NCBI GenBank assembly: GCA_963798275.1
Contig: CAWCTB010000053.1
Span: forward strand, 65,219-129,218
Source of the DNA: CAWCTB01 sp963798275
Lineage (GTDB): Bacteria; Acidobacteriota; Terriglobia; Terriglobales; Acidobacteriaceae
DNA length: 64,000 bases
Direction of reading: 5' to 3'
Program-made: the position numbers and the translations under genes
Notes under the pieces: generated by a model
What the model was told of the DNA's origin: nothing
Seen by the model: only the letters and a program-made list of their open reading frames with translations
Databases searched by the model: none
In this document: piece after piece, positions 45,712-54,769 of the stretch
Position numbering within the stretch: position 1 is the first letter of the stretch
How the letters are laid out: every line of letters begins with the position of its first letter

Positions 45712-45951
45712 TCAGAATCCTTCATCTGCACCAGGTCTGGATGGGATGCGCGTGGTATAGACAACATGGCAGTACGAATGGTTGGAATATGGGACTTGGC
45801 TGCAGCAGATCTTAGTGCCGTCGGAAAGGTCATAGCATTTTTGTGGCAGAACTTTGCCGCTGCTCGCCAAAGGCGTCGCCGATTTCGCCATCCGGTAGCG
45901 TGCGGTGCCGCGGTCGAGTGAAATGTGAGCTGCGAATCCAGGTAGTCTCAT
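45712..45951 (-). CDS. Small Cys-rich protein with MRLPxF N-terminal motif
   Basis: 79 residues. The ATG at 45951 has GGAGG 7 bp upstream (45959-45963), a strong start. N-terminus MRLPGFAAHISLDRGTARYRMA, then a short core with cysteines in LPQKCYDLSDGTKICCSQVPYSNHSYCHVVY and a basic, polar tail. The first residues follow the same plan as the Cys-rich protein at 51948 (MRLPQFNAEASIYRPARHYAQVAG): MRLPxF, Ala at position 8, then Tyr near position 19. This is not a classical signal peptide. Function unknown; a leader/core organisation is a hypothesis only. Confidence 0.55.
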   Translation of the reverse strand: MRLPGFAAHISLDRGTARYRMAKSATPLASSGKVLPQKCYDLSDGTKICCSQVPYSNHSYCHVVYTTRIPSRPGADEGF

Positions 45952-45972
45952 TAGCTAACCTCCATACGAATG

Positions 45973-46340
45973 TTGATGGGATCCAGGCTGGATGCGTGAC
46001 ATGAGTGGAAGAGGGCCGGCCAATGCAAACGGATCCATAGCCAATGATCCATCCTCAATCAATGGGAAACTATCACCAACCTATGAAAAGTCAAGCCGAG
46101 TATCAGGTTTTTTTGTAGACGAAAATCGCACCACTACTGCTATCCGATGGCTAGACATTTTCACAGTCGGGGTGAAGGGGTGGAGCACCGCTTCAGCAGT
46201 GCAGTTAAGATTCGGATACGAGCCGGGTGTCCCTCGATAAGGTCGAATGCATTGTCAAGCAACACTCCCCCTGCGGCGGTGCGGAGTAGCGCTGGTTCGC
46301 CAGCACGATTGAGGACCAACGCCACTGGGACTCGCGTTAA
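45973..46340. other. Gap between IS-derived regions, nothing recognised
   Basis: AT-richer than average; short open frames without ribosome binding sites. Probably debris of past insertions. Confidence 0.4.
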
Positions 46341-47000
46341 TCAGTACCCGGTGAAACCAACTTCGTTCGACCAACCATCGATCCTGCCGACTACGGCGAC
46401 CATAATTCTGCTATGCGAACCTCCCGTCTCCAGGTTGCTCACCACGGTGAGGAACTTCTGCTTCTTCCCCAGATGAATCTCGTCAATGCCCATCTGCCGC
46501 AAGGCCGGCTTTCGTCTCGTCTCCGCCCAGCGCTTCAGATAGCGCCGATCGATGGCTCGCACCGTGCTGCTCGCCAGTCCAAACTGCTGCGCCACCCGCC
46601 GTACCGCTGCACTCTCGCAGGCCAGCCTTACCGCCTCTTCGAAGCGCTGGCTGAACGGAGCCTTGCTGGGCAACTGCGGTACTTTCTCCGTCTTCACCCC
46701 GCAGTCTGGGCAGCGCACTCGATACAACTCAATCACCACCGTCGCCCGATACTCCGACCAGGGCAGATCGCGCACCTCCCGCTGATAGATGTCGCAGGCT
46801 TCGGTCAACTTCCGTCCACAGCCAGAACACACCAGCTTGCGGTTGCCGCGCTTGCGCCGCACCCACAACTTCAGAGTTTTGCCATGCTCGTCGATTTCGT
46901 GCCGGTACACGCGGTAGCCCGGCCACCCCAGCAGTTTGGTCCAGTCGTCCTCTCGCACCCGCTGAGTGTACCCAGAGTCCCCAAAAATCAAAATGCCCAT
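46341..47000 (-). pseudogene. ISL3-family transposase, 3'-truncated
   Basis: N-terminal zinc-ribbon (LVCSGCGRKLTEACD...YRVRCPDCGVKTEKVPQLP), helix-turn-helix (AAVRRVAQQFGLASSTVRAIDRRYLKRWAE) and the beginning of the DDE domain (ALRQMGIDEIHLGKKQKFLTVVSNLETG). After this the similarity stops (about 46430) and the frame runs on into unrelated sequence to 46341. About two thirds of the catalytic domain is missing, so it is inactive. Its upstream end, near 47010-47030 (GGGCTGTTCAGATTCC), cuts into the secreted protein gene at 47005. Confidence 0.8.
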
Positions 47001-47004
47001 AAAA

Positions 47005-47334
47005 TCAGGGGCTGTTCAGATTCCTGCTCAGAACCCTAAAACTGAAGGTGTATTGGGCGCCCGATGTATCGGAGAACGACTGGTTAAGGGTATTGATACC
47101 CACGGGTCCCAATATCGCGTAATAGTTTCCGTTCTCCGCACCGCTGTAATAGACGTTGTACTGACCAGAGTACACTTCGCAGTCGGGTGGGCCGCAGCTA
47201 ACGAGACTCCAGCCCATAAAGTCGCCGGTCTCAAAGCTGCCATTGGTGAGAAGGTTAGAGGCGAAGGTCCTCGGTGCTGCGACACTGAAAGAAAAACCCA
47301 GAGCGACGATGACCAACAGTTTCTTGAATTTCAT
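47005..47334 (-). pseudogene. Secreted carbohydrate-binding-like protein, truncated by the ISL3 element
   Basis: MKFKKLLVIVALGFSFSVAAPRTFA signal peptide, then SNLLTNGSFETGDFMGWSLVSCGPPDCEVYSGQYNVYYSGAENGNYYAILGPVGINTLNQSFSDTSGAQYTFSFRVLSRN. NLLTNGSFETGDFxGW is the opening of galactose-binding-like/DUF642-type or PEP-CTERM-sorted secreted proteins. The frame ends LNSP at the boundary with the ISL3 fragment, so the C-terminal half and any sorting signal are lost. A Shine-Dalgarno AGGAAG precedes the ATG at 47334. Confidence 0.7.
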
Positions 47335-47608
47335 GCTTCCTCCGGTTCAGATTTGATTTTCCCGCGTCCTGCAGGGGAGGGGCGCTACTCGTCACAACCG
47401 GGCTGCAGTTTGTGGTCGAAAGAGAACAAAAACAAGTAGCTTTGTGCAATGCGACGGTAGCGTGGCACGTACGTGATTGACTTTACCTCGCGAGCTATGG
47501 CTAACTAAGCGGCATCTCGGAAGGTCTGGCAGCGTTGCGTCACGGAGTTGCACCTAGTGTCAGAGTCGGAACTATCCTCGGGGGGGGCCGCCTCAAGGCG
47601 AAGAAGCT

Positions 47609-50038
47609 GTGTCATCCGGCGTGACCATTCCCGCCGTGGAAGTGGCGGAGCAACTCCAGAGGATCCTGCGGTCGGGAGTCTTCCGCAATGCTCCTCGTCA
47701 TAGCCGCTTCCTGGACTTCACTGTAAAGAAGACCCTGTCGGGCGAAGAGCAAGAGGTTAAGGAATACCTGATCGGCCTGGAAGTCTTCGACCGCCTGCCC
47801 GACTCCGATCCCCGCAGCGATTCCATCGTCCGCGCCGAGGCACGGCGTTTGCGGTCGCGTCTGGCAGATTACTACCGCACCGAGGGCGAGTCGGATCTCA
47901 TCCAGATCGATCTGCCCAAGGGCACCTACGTGCCTGTCTTTCATCGGCGCAATGGAAATGGTGCCTCGTCGTCGGCTGCTGCGACTTCGTCGGGCTCTCT
48001 GCCCGACAGCTCAGGGGCGGGATTGGCGGAGAGCTCCATTCCGTACCCACCGGTCGAACCAGAGATAGGGCAAGAACGGGTCAAGAAGCCCTGGTGGATC
48101 CGGCTGATAGGGGATAGAGACTCGGGCGGTCACCGCCGCCTGAAGTGGATGTTTGGAATATTGGCTGTAGTGGCTATTGCCGGCTGCGCGATTTACTTTC
48201 AAGCCCGGGCACGGCGGGCCGCACGGCTCGTTTCTCGGCATCCCATCGTCCTCGCAGACTTCACCAACACTACCGGCGACGCAGTGTTCGACGGCACGTT
48301 GCGAAGCGGACTTTCTGCCCAACTGGAGCAGTCGCCATTTCTGAATCTGCTATCTGATCAGCGGATCGGGGAAGTGCTATCGCTGATGGGGCAGCCCAAA
48401 GACGTCCGACTCACCGCTCAGTTAGCCCGGGAAGTCTGTCAGCGTACCGGCAGTGCAGCGACCATTGAGGGCTCGATCGCCGCCCGGGACAATCGATACG
48501 CACTCGGATTACGAGCGGTCGACTGCCACACCGGCGACGTGCTCGCTGACGATCAAGTGACTGCCGATGGCAGAGGGCAGGTGCTAAAGGCGTTGGGCAA
48601 CGCAGCTACGAAACTGCGCCACAAACTGGGTGAATCGCTGGCCTCAGTGGAGAAATATGACGCCCCCCCCGGAAGACGTGACCACCAACTCGCTGGAGGC
48701 CCTGCAAGCCTATAGCCTGGGCTACCGAGCCATGAACCTTTGGGGAGATTTCGCCGCGGCGATACCGTTATTCCAGCGTGCCATCAGTATCGACCCAAAT
48801 TTTGCCATTGCCTATGCGCGGCTTGGGACCATACAGGACACAGATGGGGAGGAAGCCCTGGGCAAAGCGTACGAGCTGCGGGAGCGGGTAAGCGAGCGCG
48901 AGAAGTTCTATATCGAATCGCATTATCAACATCTGGTGACTGGGGATCGGCCGGCAGCCCGGAGAGTCTATGAACGTTGGATACAAACCTACCCGCAAGA
49001 CGGGGCCCCATACAATAACTTAGGGCAGATCGAGGGGGTATTGGGAGACCAAGTGGGAGCCCTCACCGAATTCCAGGAAGCGGCGAAGCTGAATCCTTCA
49101 AATGCTTTGACTCACGCAAATGTAGTTTAGGCTATTTGGAGCTGAACCTCCCGGACGAAGCCCGGGCCGCCGCAAGCGAGGCACAAGCCCATCACCTCGA
49201 CACACCAGTCCTGCATCTGAATCTCTACTTGGTCGACTTTCTGCAGCATGATACGGCCGGCATGGAGCGCGAAGCCGATGGGCTGATTACCGATCCGGGT
49301 TGGAAAGACTTCATGCTCAGCGTGGAATCGGGAACGGCCGCTTACGGCGGACAAATGATGAAGTCGCGAGAATTGACGAAACGTGCTGTCGATTCCGCCC
49401 TGCACGCCGACAGAAGGGAGGCCGCTGCCAGTTACCAAGCGAGTGCCGCCGTGTCCGAGGCCCTTTATGGCAATTTGAGCCTGGCAAGACAACCGGCTAA
49501 AGCTGCGCTCGCGTTGTCCCGGGGCGGCTCTATTGAGCCCCTTTGCGGGCTTGCCTTGGCACTGGCCGGAAACTCCGCCCAGGCTACCCAACTGGCAGAA
49601 ACAGTGGCAAATCGCTGGCCGAAGCATACCGAAATCCAGTTCGACTACCTGCCCGCAATCCACGCGGCCAACGCTCTGGAGACTGGCAACCCAGCAAAAG
49701 CTATTGAGGTCCTTACTCCGAGTGCATCCTACGAACTGGGTGACCTCGAGTACATTCCGCTCTACGGTGTTTACCTTAGGGGTATGGCGTTTCTGGCGCA
49801 GCGCCAAGGCGCGGCAGCCGTGGCTGAGTTCCAGAAGATTCTGGACCACCCCGGAGTGGTCGGGAAGGCGCCAATTGGCGCGCTGGCACATTTGGGCATT
49901 GGCCGCGCCTATACGCTATCGGGCGATTCAGTGAAAGCGAAAATGGCCTACCAGGATTTCTTCGCTCTTTGGCAGGATGCCGACTCCGATATTCCCATTT
50001 TTCGCCAAGCGCGGATGGAATACGCCAAGCTACTTTAA
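47609..50038 (+). CDS. Signalling-type protein: N-terminal DNA-binding-like domain, membrane helix, TPR repeats (frame broken twice)
   Basis: GTG start at 47609. Residues 8-115 (VEVAEQLQRILRSGVFRNAPRHSRFLDFTVKKTLSGEEQEVKEYLIGLEVFDRLPDSDPRSDSIVRAEARRLRSRLADYYRTEG...IQIDLPKGTYVPVF) are a winged-helix-like module common in acidobacterial regulators. A transmembrane helix follows at about 187-204 (WMFGILAVVAIAGCAIYF), then a TolB/adenylate-cyclase-associated domain (PIVLADFTNTTGDAVFDGTLRSGLSAQLEQSPFLNLLSDQRI). TPR motifs complete it (ALQAYSLGYRAMNLWGDFAAAIPLFQRAISIDPNFAIAYARLGTIQ; PYNNLGQIEGVLGDQVGALTEFQEAAKLNPSN). Frames break in the C8 run at 48664-48671 (one C too many) and near 49130. Repaired length about 808 residues. 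A CadC-like membrane regulator is the best guess. Confidence 0.7.
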
Positions 50039-50199
50039 CCCGAACTCAACTCTAAGCAGAGTGACGGTGCCCCGTGAGACTTGGCGCCAGCGGCGCACGC
50101 AGCCTAACCCGGCCAAGATACTTACCCTCGAACCCGAGCTCGCAGCCCGAACAGAAAAACGCGGAGTGAACCTCGCCCTTTCCCTGCGGTCCTGCTCGC

Positions 50200-51267
50200 T
50201 CAAGCGGCTTGTGAGTTCAGATACTCAGCGTCGAACGCCTCTCCTTTCTTCCACACCTGTAAGGTAATGGCCGCGATCTTGCGCGCCAGGGTCAGCCGCG
50301 CCATCTCCGGCCGCATCCTTTTTTTCAGAAGGTTTTCGTAGAACTGGCCAAACGCTCCGTCGCTGCCACTGGCGGTGGTCGCCGCGCTCTTAAACAGGTT
50401 CTTCAGATCGTGATTGTGGTTGCGGTTCAACCCGCGAATGAACCCCGGCTTCTTCTTGTGTTCGATCTGTCCCTTGACCACGCGATACTCGCCGCTGTCG
50501 CGGGTCTCCAGCGCCAGCCCGCAGTAGGCCCAGAACTGCCGCTTCGTGCGGAAGCGATGCGGCGTCTGCACCCGCCCCAGCAGCAGCGCCACCCGTATCG
50601 GGCCCAGCCACGGAATGGTGCGCAGCCACTTCGTCTGGTTATGCTTGCGACACTCCAGAATCAGATCCCGGCGCGCTTCGCGGCGCAACTGTTGCACGAG
50701 GTCGAGCTCCTGGTAGAGTCGTCGCACCCGCCGCTGCATGCCGCTGTCGGCTAACTGCGCCAGCCACTCTTCCCGATGCCGCGCTCCGTACGGCTTCTTG
50801 CCGGCACAGGCAATCGCCTGGCTGCGATACAGCGCCTTCAACCGCCCCATGATGCGGGTGGTGTCTTCGGTGAGCGCGGCATAACTGCGCCCCAGATGCT
50901 GCACCGCCGCCATGCTGTTCTGCCCGTGATAGACCGGCGACAACATTCCGGCGCGCAGCAACTCCGCCAGCTTGCGCGCGTCGATCGCATCGCTCTTGTT
51001 GCCCGCTTTCAGCAGCGCGTTCTTGCGCGGATTGCACACCACCAGATACGCCACTCGTCTCCCCAGCAAGTCGTACAGCCAGGCCGAGTGCGTGCCTTCT
51101 TCGAAGGTGACGTGTAACGTCCCGCGCACACCGCGCAGAAAATCCAGAATGGCCGAGGCGTGGGTGGCGATGACGGACTGCATCACCAGCTTGCCGTCAG
51201 CGTTCAGCACCGCCACCGAGATGGTGTCGCGGTGGACATCCAGTCCGACATACTTGATGCTATTCAT
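50200..51267 (-). CDS. IS110-family transposase (DEDD/serine recombinase-like)
   Basis: 355 residues, intact. N-terminal RuvC-like DEDD domain: YVGLDVHRDTISVAVLNADGKLVM (first D), THVTFEEGTHSAWLYDLL-type segment (TLHVTFEEGTHSAWLYDLLG) and NKSDAIDARKLAELLRAG (last D pair). C-terminal Transposase_20 domain: LRTIPWLGPIRVALLLGRVQTPHRFRTKRQFWAYCGLALETRDSGEYRVVKGQIEHKKKPGFIRGLNRN with the Ser region SGSDGAFGQFYENLLKKRM. The family transposes using a structured non-coding (bridge) RNA encoded next to the gene. Inverted repeats are not expected, and the element's exact ends cannot be set by eye. Confidence 0.9.
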   Translation of the reverse strand: MNSIKYVGLDVHRDTISVAVLNADGKLVMQSVIATHASAILDFLRGVRGTLHVTFEEGTHSAWLYDLLGRRVAYLVVCNPRKNALLKAGNKSDAIDARKLAELLRAGMLSPVYHGQNSMAAVQHLGRSYAALTEDTTRIMGRLKALYRSQAIACAGKKPYGARHREEWLAQLADSGMQRRVRRLYQELDLVQQLRREARRDLILECRKHNQTKWLRTIPWLGPIRVALLLGRVQTPHRFRTKRQFWAYCGLALETRDSGEYRVVKGQIEHKKKPGFIRGLNRNHNHDLKNLFKSAATTASGSDGAFGQFYENLLKKRMRPEMARLTLARKIAAITLQVWKKGEAFDAEYLNSQAA

Positions 51268-51777
51268 CGGGTGTTCCTTTCGTCAGGTTTCGTTACTGCT
51301 TCAGCACAGCAACCATAACCTACTTCGAAAGGGGCGCCCTTTTATAATGCGTGCCCCACCCTCTTTCCCTTTAGGCTCACTGGCTCATGCAGTGGGGTGC
51401 CCCATCCTTCGCCGGTTTTGCGAAAGAGCCTACCCTGAGCGCAGTCGAAGGGGTGGGAGCGAAGCCTGGGGCCCCAGATTCGCCCCGCCTTTCGGCGCTA
51501 ACCTGGGTTCTCTCTCTGCGCAGTGCGAGACATTCTCCAAACTAAGAATTGGCTTCTTTCCCCTGCCGCAGGCGCTTGCTATCTTCGTCATGTCGCCATG
51601 TCGATTTCGCATGGCGGATTCTCCATCCAGACACTATTTATGATTCATGAAACTGGCATGTTCCGCCTCGATCTACCGGGGTGCGGAACTTGGTCACTTT
51701 CCCCGCCGGAGTCGGGCGGTAACCCGGGCAAGCATCTCCAACCGGAAATGCTCTAGCTAGACTAGTGTGGTGTCCCG
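51268..51777. other. Gene-free region upstream of the IS110 transposase
   Basis: The first 90 bp (GTTTCGTTACTGCTTCAGCA..., CGAAAGGGGCGCCCTTTT) may contain the IS110 promoter/bridge-RNA region. The remainder holds a GAGCGCAGTCGAAGG-type stretch (about 51436-51452) similar to 20402-20422 (GAACGCAGTCGAGGAGCC). No gene recognised. Confidence 0.45.
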
Positions 51778-51902
51778 GCAGTTTGCAGACTAACTCGACG
51801 TTGTTTTGAAGGGGCGCGGCTTGAAGCCGCGTTCATTTTGCGGCCTTTACGGACGGCCTGAAGGCCGTTCCCTTCAAAAGATTGGGCTTAATCAGAGATT
51901 CC
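51778..51902. mobile_element. Small palindromic element, CTTAATCAG right end present
   Basis: 51826-51902 matches 30334-30410 at 75 of 77 positions by eye and ends CTTAATCAGAGATTCC. The left part differs (GGGGCGCGGCTTGAAGCCGCG hairpin), and the CTGATTAAG left end is missing. Preceded by CTAGTGTGGTGTCCCGGCA (about 51762-51780), which resembles CTAGTGTGGTGTTCCGCAA at 44204-44222. Confidence 0.65.
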
Positions 51903-51947
51903 TTAGGTGAATAGGGAAGAGACGACGAAAGAAGAGGAGATGATCCA

Positions 51948-52331
51948 ATGCGTTTGCCTCAATTTAATGCGGAAGCGTCGATTTACAGGCCAGCGCGGCA
52001 CTATGCGCAGGTTGCCGGTCGAACTACAGACGCGGCCTATGTAGTGGGCCACCTGCGACCCGCAATAAACTACCCTTACGGCATGGGGCCGGAAGCTCCG
52101 TGCCCATGGCCCTGCCACTACAAGCCCATTTACACCATCTACGGACTCCGATATGGGTGCGACTGTTCAGGCTCGAGTGACCCTTACGGAGGCAGCGACG
52201 TGTGCCCATCCGGCACTGCGTGGTGCGGGGGGAAGTGCGTGGATCTTAGTAATGATCCCAGCAACTGCGGCAGTTGCGGAAGAGTTTGCGGCGGGATGTG
52301 TGAAGGTGGCCAGTGCTGGAATTTTCACTGA
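51948..52331 (+). CDS. Small Cys-rich protein with MRLPxF N-terminal motif and Stig1-like cysteine module
   Basis: 127 residues; GGAG (51938-51941) lies 6 bp before the ATG. N-terminus MRLPQFNAEASIYRPARHYAQVAG. The middle is Pro/Tyr-rich with PCPWPCHYKP. The C-terminal 50 residues form a dense cysteine module YGCDCSG...DVCPSGTAWCGGKCVDLSNDPSNCGSCGRVCGGMCEGGQCW, matching the C-G-G-x-C-V-D-x-(x)-x-D-P-x-N-C-G-x-C-G-x-x-C pattern known from secreted plant, fungal and myxobacterial proteins. There is no standard signal peptide; the N-terminal motif is shared with the protein at 45712. Probably exported and disulfide-bonded (inference). Confidence 0.72.
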   Translation: MRLPQFNAEASIYRPARHYAQVAGRTTDAAYVVGHLRPAINYPYGMGPEAPCPWPCHYKPIYTIYGLRYGCDCSGSSDPYGGSDVCPSGTAWCGGKCVDLSNDPSNCGSCGRVCGGMCEGGQCWNFH

Positions 52332-52580
52332 GGCGCAAATCTGCTAGCGCCGGAGAGCAGAACAACCCCCACCCTAGCTGCGCTAGAGTGGGGCACCCGC
52401 CGCAATGTGAGGTCAGTTCCCACTCATTCGAGAGCGAATGAGTGGGAACGCGAAGTCTGGGCTAAAGCGCCAGGTCTTTTATGGCACTGGAGACGCGGCG
52501 CTGAAGCGCCGCTCTACCACCAGGATCGCGGCGTCAAGGAATCCCCCCACCCTAGCGGCGCTAGAGTGGGGTTGTCAGCC

Positions 52581-52736
52581 GGGGCTAAACAGGCTGCGGA
52601 ATAAGTCCCAAAGCCAGGTTCCTCGCCGACTAAAGTCGGCGAGGGAGGACAAATAAAGGGCTTAACGGCCCGACTGAAGTCGTGCCCTGATACAAAGCTG
52701 CCTGAAAATGACTTTTTCCGCAGCCTGTAAAGCCCC
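52581..52736. mobile_element. MITE, 156 bp, IS5-like terminal inverted repeats
   Basis: Left end GGGGCTAAACAGGCTGCGGA, right end TCCGCAGCCTGTAAAGCCCC (inverted). Inside: hairpins CTCGCCGACTAAAGTCGGCGAG and CCGACTGAAGTCG joined by ACAAATAAAGGGCTTAACGG. Same plan as 57380-57533. No coding capacity. Confidence 0.75.
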
Positions 52737-52903
52737 CGGTTGTTTCTAGCCGGGCACGCGAGTCGGGGCTAAAGCCCCAGGTCTTTTATGGCACTGGAGA
52801 CGCGGCGCTGAGAGCGCCGCTCTACCACCAGGATCGCGGCGTCAAGAAAAACGCCGATGACGCCGGCCTGAAGGCCGGCTCTACCACTTTGGCCGAAAAG
52901 ATT

Positions 52904-52931
52904 AAAGGCCCCGAGTTTCCTCGAGGCCTTT
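52904..52931 (-). terminator. Terminator downstream of groEL
   Basis: Read on the minus strand: AAAGGCCTCGAG-GAAA-CTCGGGGCCTTTAAT, a GC-rich stem flanked by A and T runs, 43 bp after the groEL stop. The only intrinsic-type terminator in the window I can place with some assurance. Confidence 0.6.
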
Positions 52932-52973
52932 CCACTTACTTGCCTTAGCTGAGAGCTGACGGCTGACAGCTTC

Positions 52974-54638
52974 TTAGTACATGCCGCCCATGCCGCCGCC
53001 GTGGCCGCCGCCCATGGGAGCTTCCTTCTTCTCCTCCGGGATCTCGCAGACCAGGGCTTCGGTGGTGAGCATCAACGAGGCGATGGAGCCTGCGTTCTGC
53101 AGCGCAGTGCGAGTCACCTTGGTTGGGTCGATGACGCCGGCCTTGACCAGGTCTTCGAACTTGTTGGTCTGAGCGTTGTAGCCGAAGTTGTTTTCCTTCG
53201 ACTCCTTAATGCGGCCCACCACGATGGCTCCCTCTTCGCCGGCGTTGCCGACGATCTGACGCAAGGGCTCTTCGAGAGCGCGGCGCACGATGTTCGCACC
53301 GATCTTCTCGTCGCCCTCCAGGTGCAGAGCTTCCACCGCATCCGCGGTGCGCAGCAGGGCCACGCCTCCGCCCGGAACGATGCCTTCTTCCACGGCAGCG
53401 CGGGTGGCGTGCATGGCGTCTTCGACGCGGGCTTTCTTTTCCTTCATTTCGGTTTCGGTGGCAGCACCGACCTTGATGACGGCAACGCCGCCGACCAGCT
53501 TGGCCAACCGCTCCTGCAATTTCTCGCGGTCGTAGTCGCTGGTGGTCTTTTCGACCTGGCTGCGGATTTCCTTCACCCGGCCTTCGATGTCGCCATGCTT
53601 GCCCTTACCTTCGACGATGGTGGTGTTGTCCTTGTCGATGGTGACCTTCTTGGCCTGGCCGAGATCGGCCATCTGGACGTTCTCCAGCTTGATGCCGAGG
53701 TCTTCGGTAACAGCCTTGCCGCCAGTCAGGATGGCGATGTCCTGCAACATGGCCTTGCGGCGATCGCCGAAGCCAGGAGCCTTCACGGCCGCCACATTCA
53801 GGGTGCCGCGCAGCTTGTTTACGACCAGAGTGGCGAGCGCTTCGCCTTCCACGTCTTCCGCGATGATGACCAGCGGACGGCCGCCCTTGGCGATCTGCTC
53901 GAGCAGCGGCAGCAGGTCCTTCATCGACGAAATCTTCTTCTCGTGGATCAGGATGTAAGCGTTCTCCAGAACGGCTTCCATGCGCTCGGGATCGGTGACG
54001 AAATAGGGAGACAGGTAGCCGCGGTCGAACTGCATGCCTTCCACGACTTCGAGCTGGGTCTCCATGGTCTTGGCTTCTTCCACGGTGATGACGCCGTCTT
54101 TGCCGACCTTCTTCATGGCCTCGGCAATGATCTTGCCGATGGTCTCGTCGTTGTTGGCGGAGATGGTGCCGACCTGGGCAATCATGTCGCCAGTGACCTT
54201 TTGCGACAGCTTGTCGAGGGCGCCGGGATTGCGGTTGCCGTCGTTGTCGAGGGTGCCGCAGATGGCGGTGACAGCCTTCTCGATGCCGCGCTTCAGGGCC
54301 ATGGGGTTGGCGCCGGCAGCAACTGTCTTAACGCCTTCGCGGTAGATGGCCTGTGCCAGAACGGTCGCGGTGGTGGTGCCGTCGCCAGCAACGTCGGAGG
54401 TCTTGGAGGCGACTTCGCGCACCATCTGCGCGCCCATGTTCTCGAGCGGGTCCTGGAGCTCGATTTCCTTGGCTACGGTGACGCCGTCCTTGGTGATGAG
54501 CGGCGAACCGAACTTTTTCTCAATTACTACGTTGCGGCCCTTGGGGCCCAAGGTGACCTTTACCGCGTCAGCGAGAACGTTGACGCCGCGCAGGATGGAC
54601 TGCCGGGAGTCCTCACCATGCAGAATCTGTTTTGCCAT
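52974..54638 (-). CDS. groL: Chaperonin GroEL (60 kDa)
   Basis: 554 residues, intact frame. Cytoplasmic ATP-driven folding chamber with GroES. MAKQILHGEDSRQSILRGVNVLADAVKVTLGPKGRNVVIEKKFGSPLITKDGVTVAKEIEL, the ATP-site DGTTTATVLAQAI, the apical-domain segment RGYLSPYFVTDPERMEA and the family signature AAVEEGIVPGGGVALLR are all present. The C-terminus is the usual GGM-rich tail (MGGGHGGGMGGMY). A second groEL is not present here. The gene follows groES by 131 bp, and its Shine-Dalgarno directly abuts a palindromic repeat (54655-54668). Confidence 0.98.
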   Translation of the reverse strand: MAKQILHGEDSRQSILRGVNVLADAVKVTLGPKGRNVVIEKKFGSPLITKDGVTVAKEIELQDPLENMGAQMVREVASKTSDVAGDGTTTATVLAQAIYREGVKTVAAGANPMALKRGIEKAVTAICGTLDNDGNRNPGALDKLSQKVTGDMIAQVGTISANNDETIGKIIAEAMKKVGKDGVITVEEAKTMETQLEVVEGMQFDRGYLSPYFVTDPERMEAVLENAYILIHEKKISSMKDLLPLLEQIAKGGRPLVIIAEDVEGEALATLVVNKLRGTLNVAAVKAPGFGDRRKAMLQDIAILTGGKAVTEDLGIKLENVQMADLGQAKKVTIDKDNTTIVEGKGKHGDIEGRVKEIRSQVEKTTSDYDREKLQERLAKLVGGVAVIKVGAATETEMKEKKARVEDAMHATRAAVEEGIVPGGGVALLRTADAVEALHLEGDEKIGANIVRRALEEPLRQIVGNAGEEGAIVVGRIKESKENNFGYNAQTNKFEDLVKAGVIDPTKVTRTALQNAGSIASLMLTTEALVCEIPEEKKEAPMGGGHGGGMGGMY

Positions 54639-54654
54639 TGCTGAATTCTCCTTA

Positions 54655-54668
54655 GGGGCTAAAGCCCC
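54655..54668 (-). repeat. Palindrome GGGGCTTTAGCCCC touching the groEL ribosome binding site
   Basis: On the minus strand GGGGCTTTAGCCCC is followed after one base by AAGGAG (54648-54653) and the groEL ATG at 54638. A second imperfect palindrome (CACGGCTTTAGCTGTG, about 54697-54713) lies further upstream, in the groES-groEL gap. They could act as an mRNA processing or stability element between the two cistrons. Confidence 0.7.
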
Positions 54669-54769
54669 ACACTTGTTTGTTGGCTCTGTTCGGCACAGCT
54701 AAAGCCGTGTCTGTCAATAGCGAGCTACGAGTCAAATCAATACGAGATAGTTCCTGCCTGTGGGCAGAC

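Larger units (their letters stand above)
52332..52973. repeat. Repeat-packed intergenic region before groEL
   Basis: Successive palindromes: CCCCACCCTAGC...GCTAGAGTGGGG (twice, near 52366 and 52545), GAATGAGTGGGAAC (near 52434), GGCGCTGAAGCGCC (about 52496-52512), the MITE at 52581, GGGGCTAAAGCCCC (about 52762-52776), GGCGCTGAGAGCGCC and GCCGGCCTGAAGGCCGGC (about 52872-52890). A 52-bp stretch CAGGTCTTTTATGGCACTGGAGACGCGGCGCTGA... occurs twice (from about 52470 and 52779). No gene. Confidence 0.7.

Noticed and set aside
53001..54644. 547-codon open frame antisense to groEL
   Set aside because: It is the usual GC-rich shadow of a strongly coding gene; no domain, no ribosome binding site.
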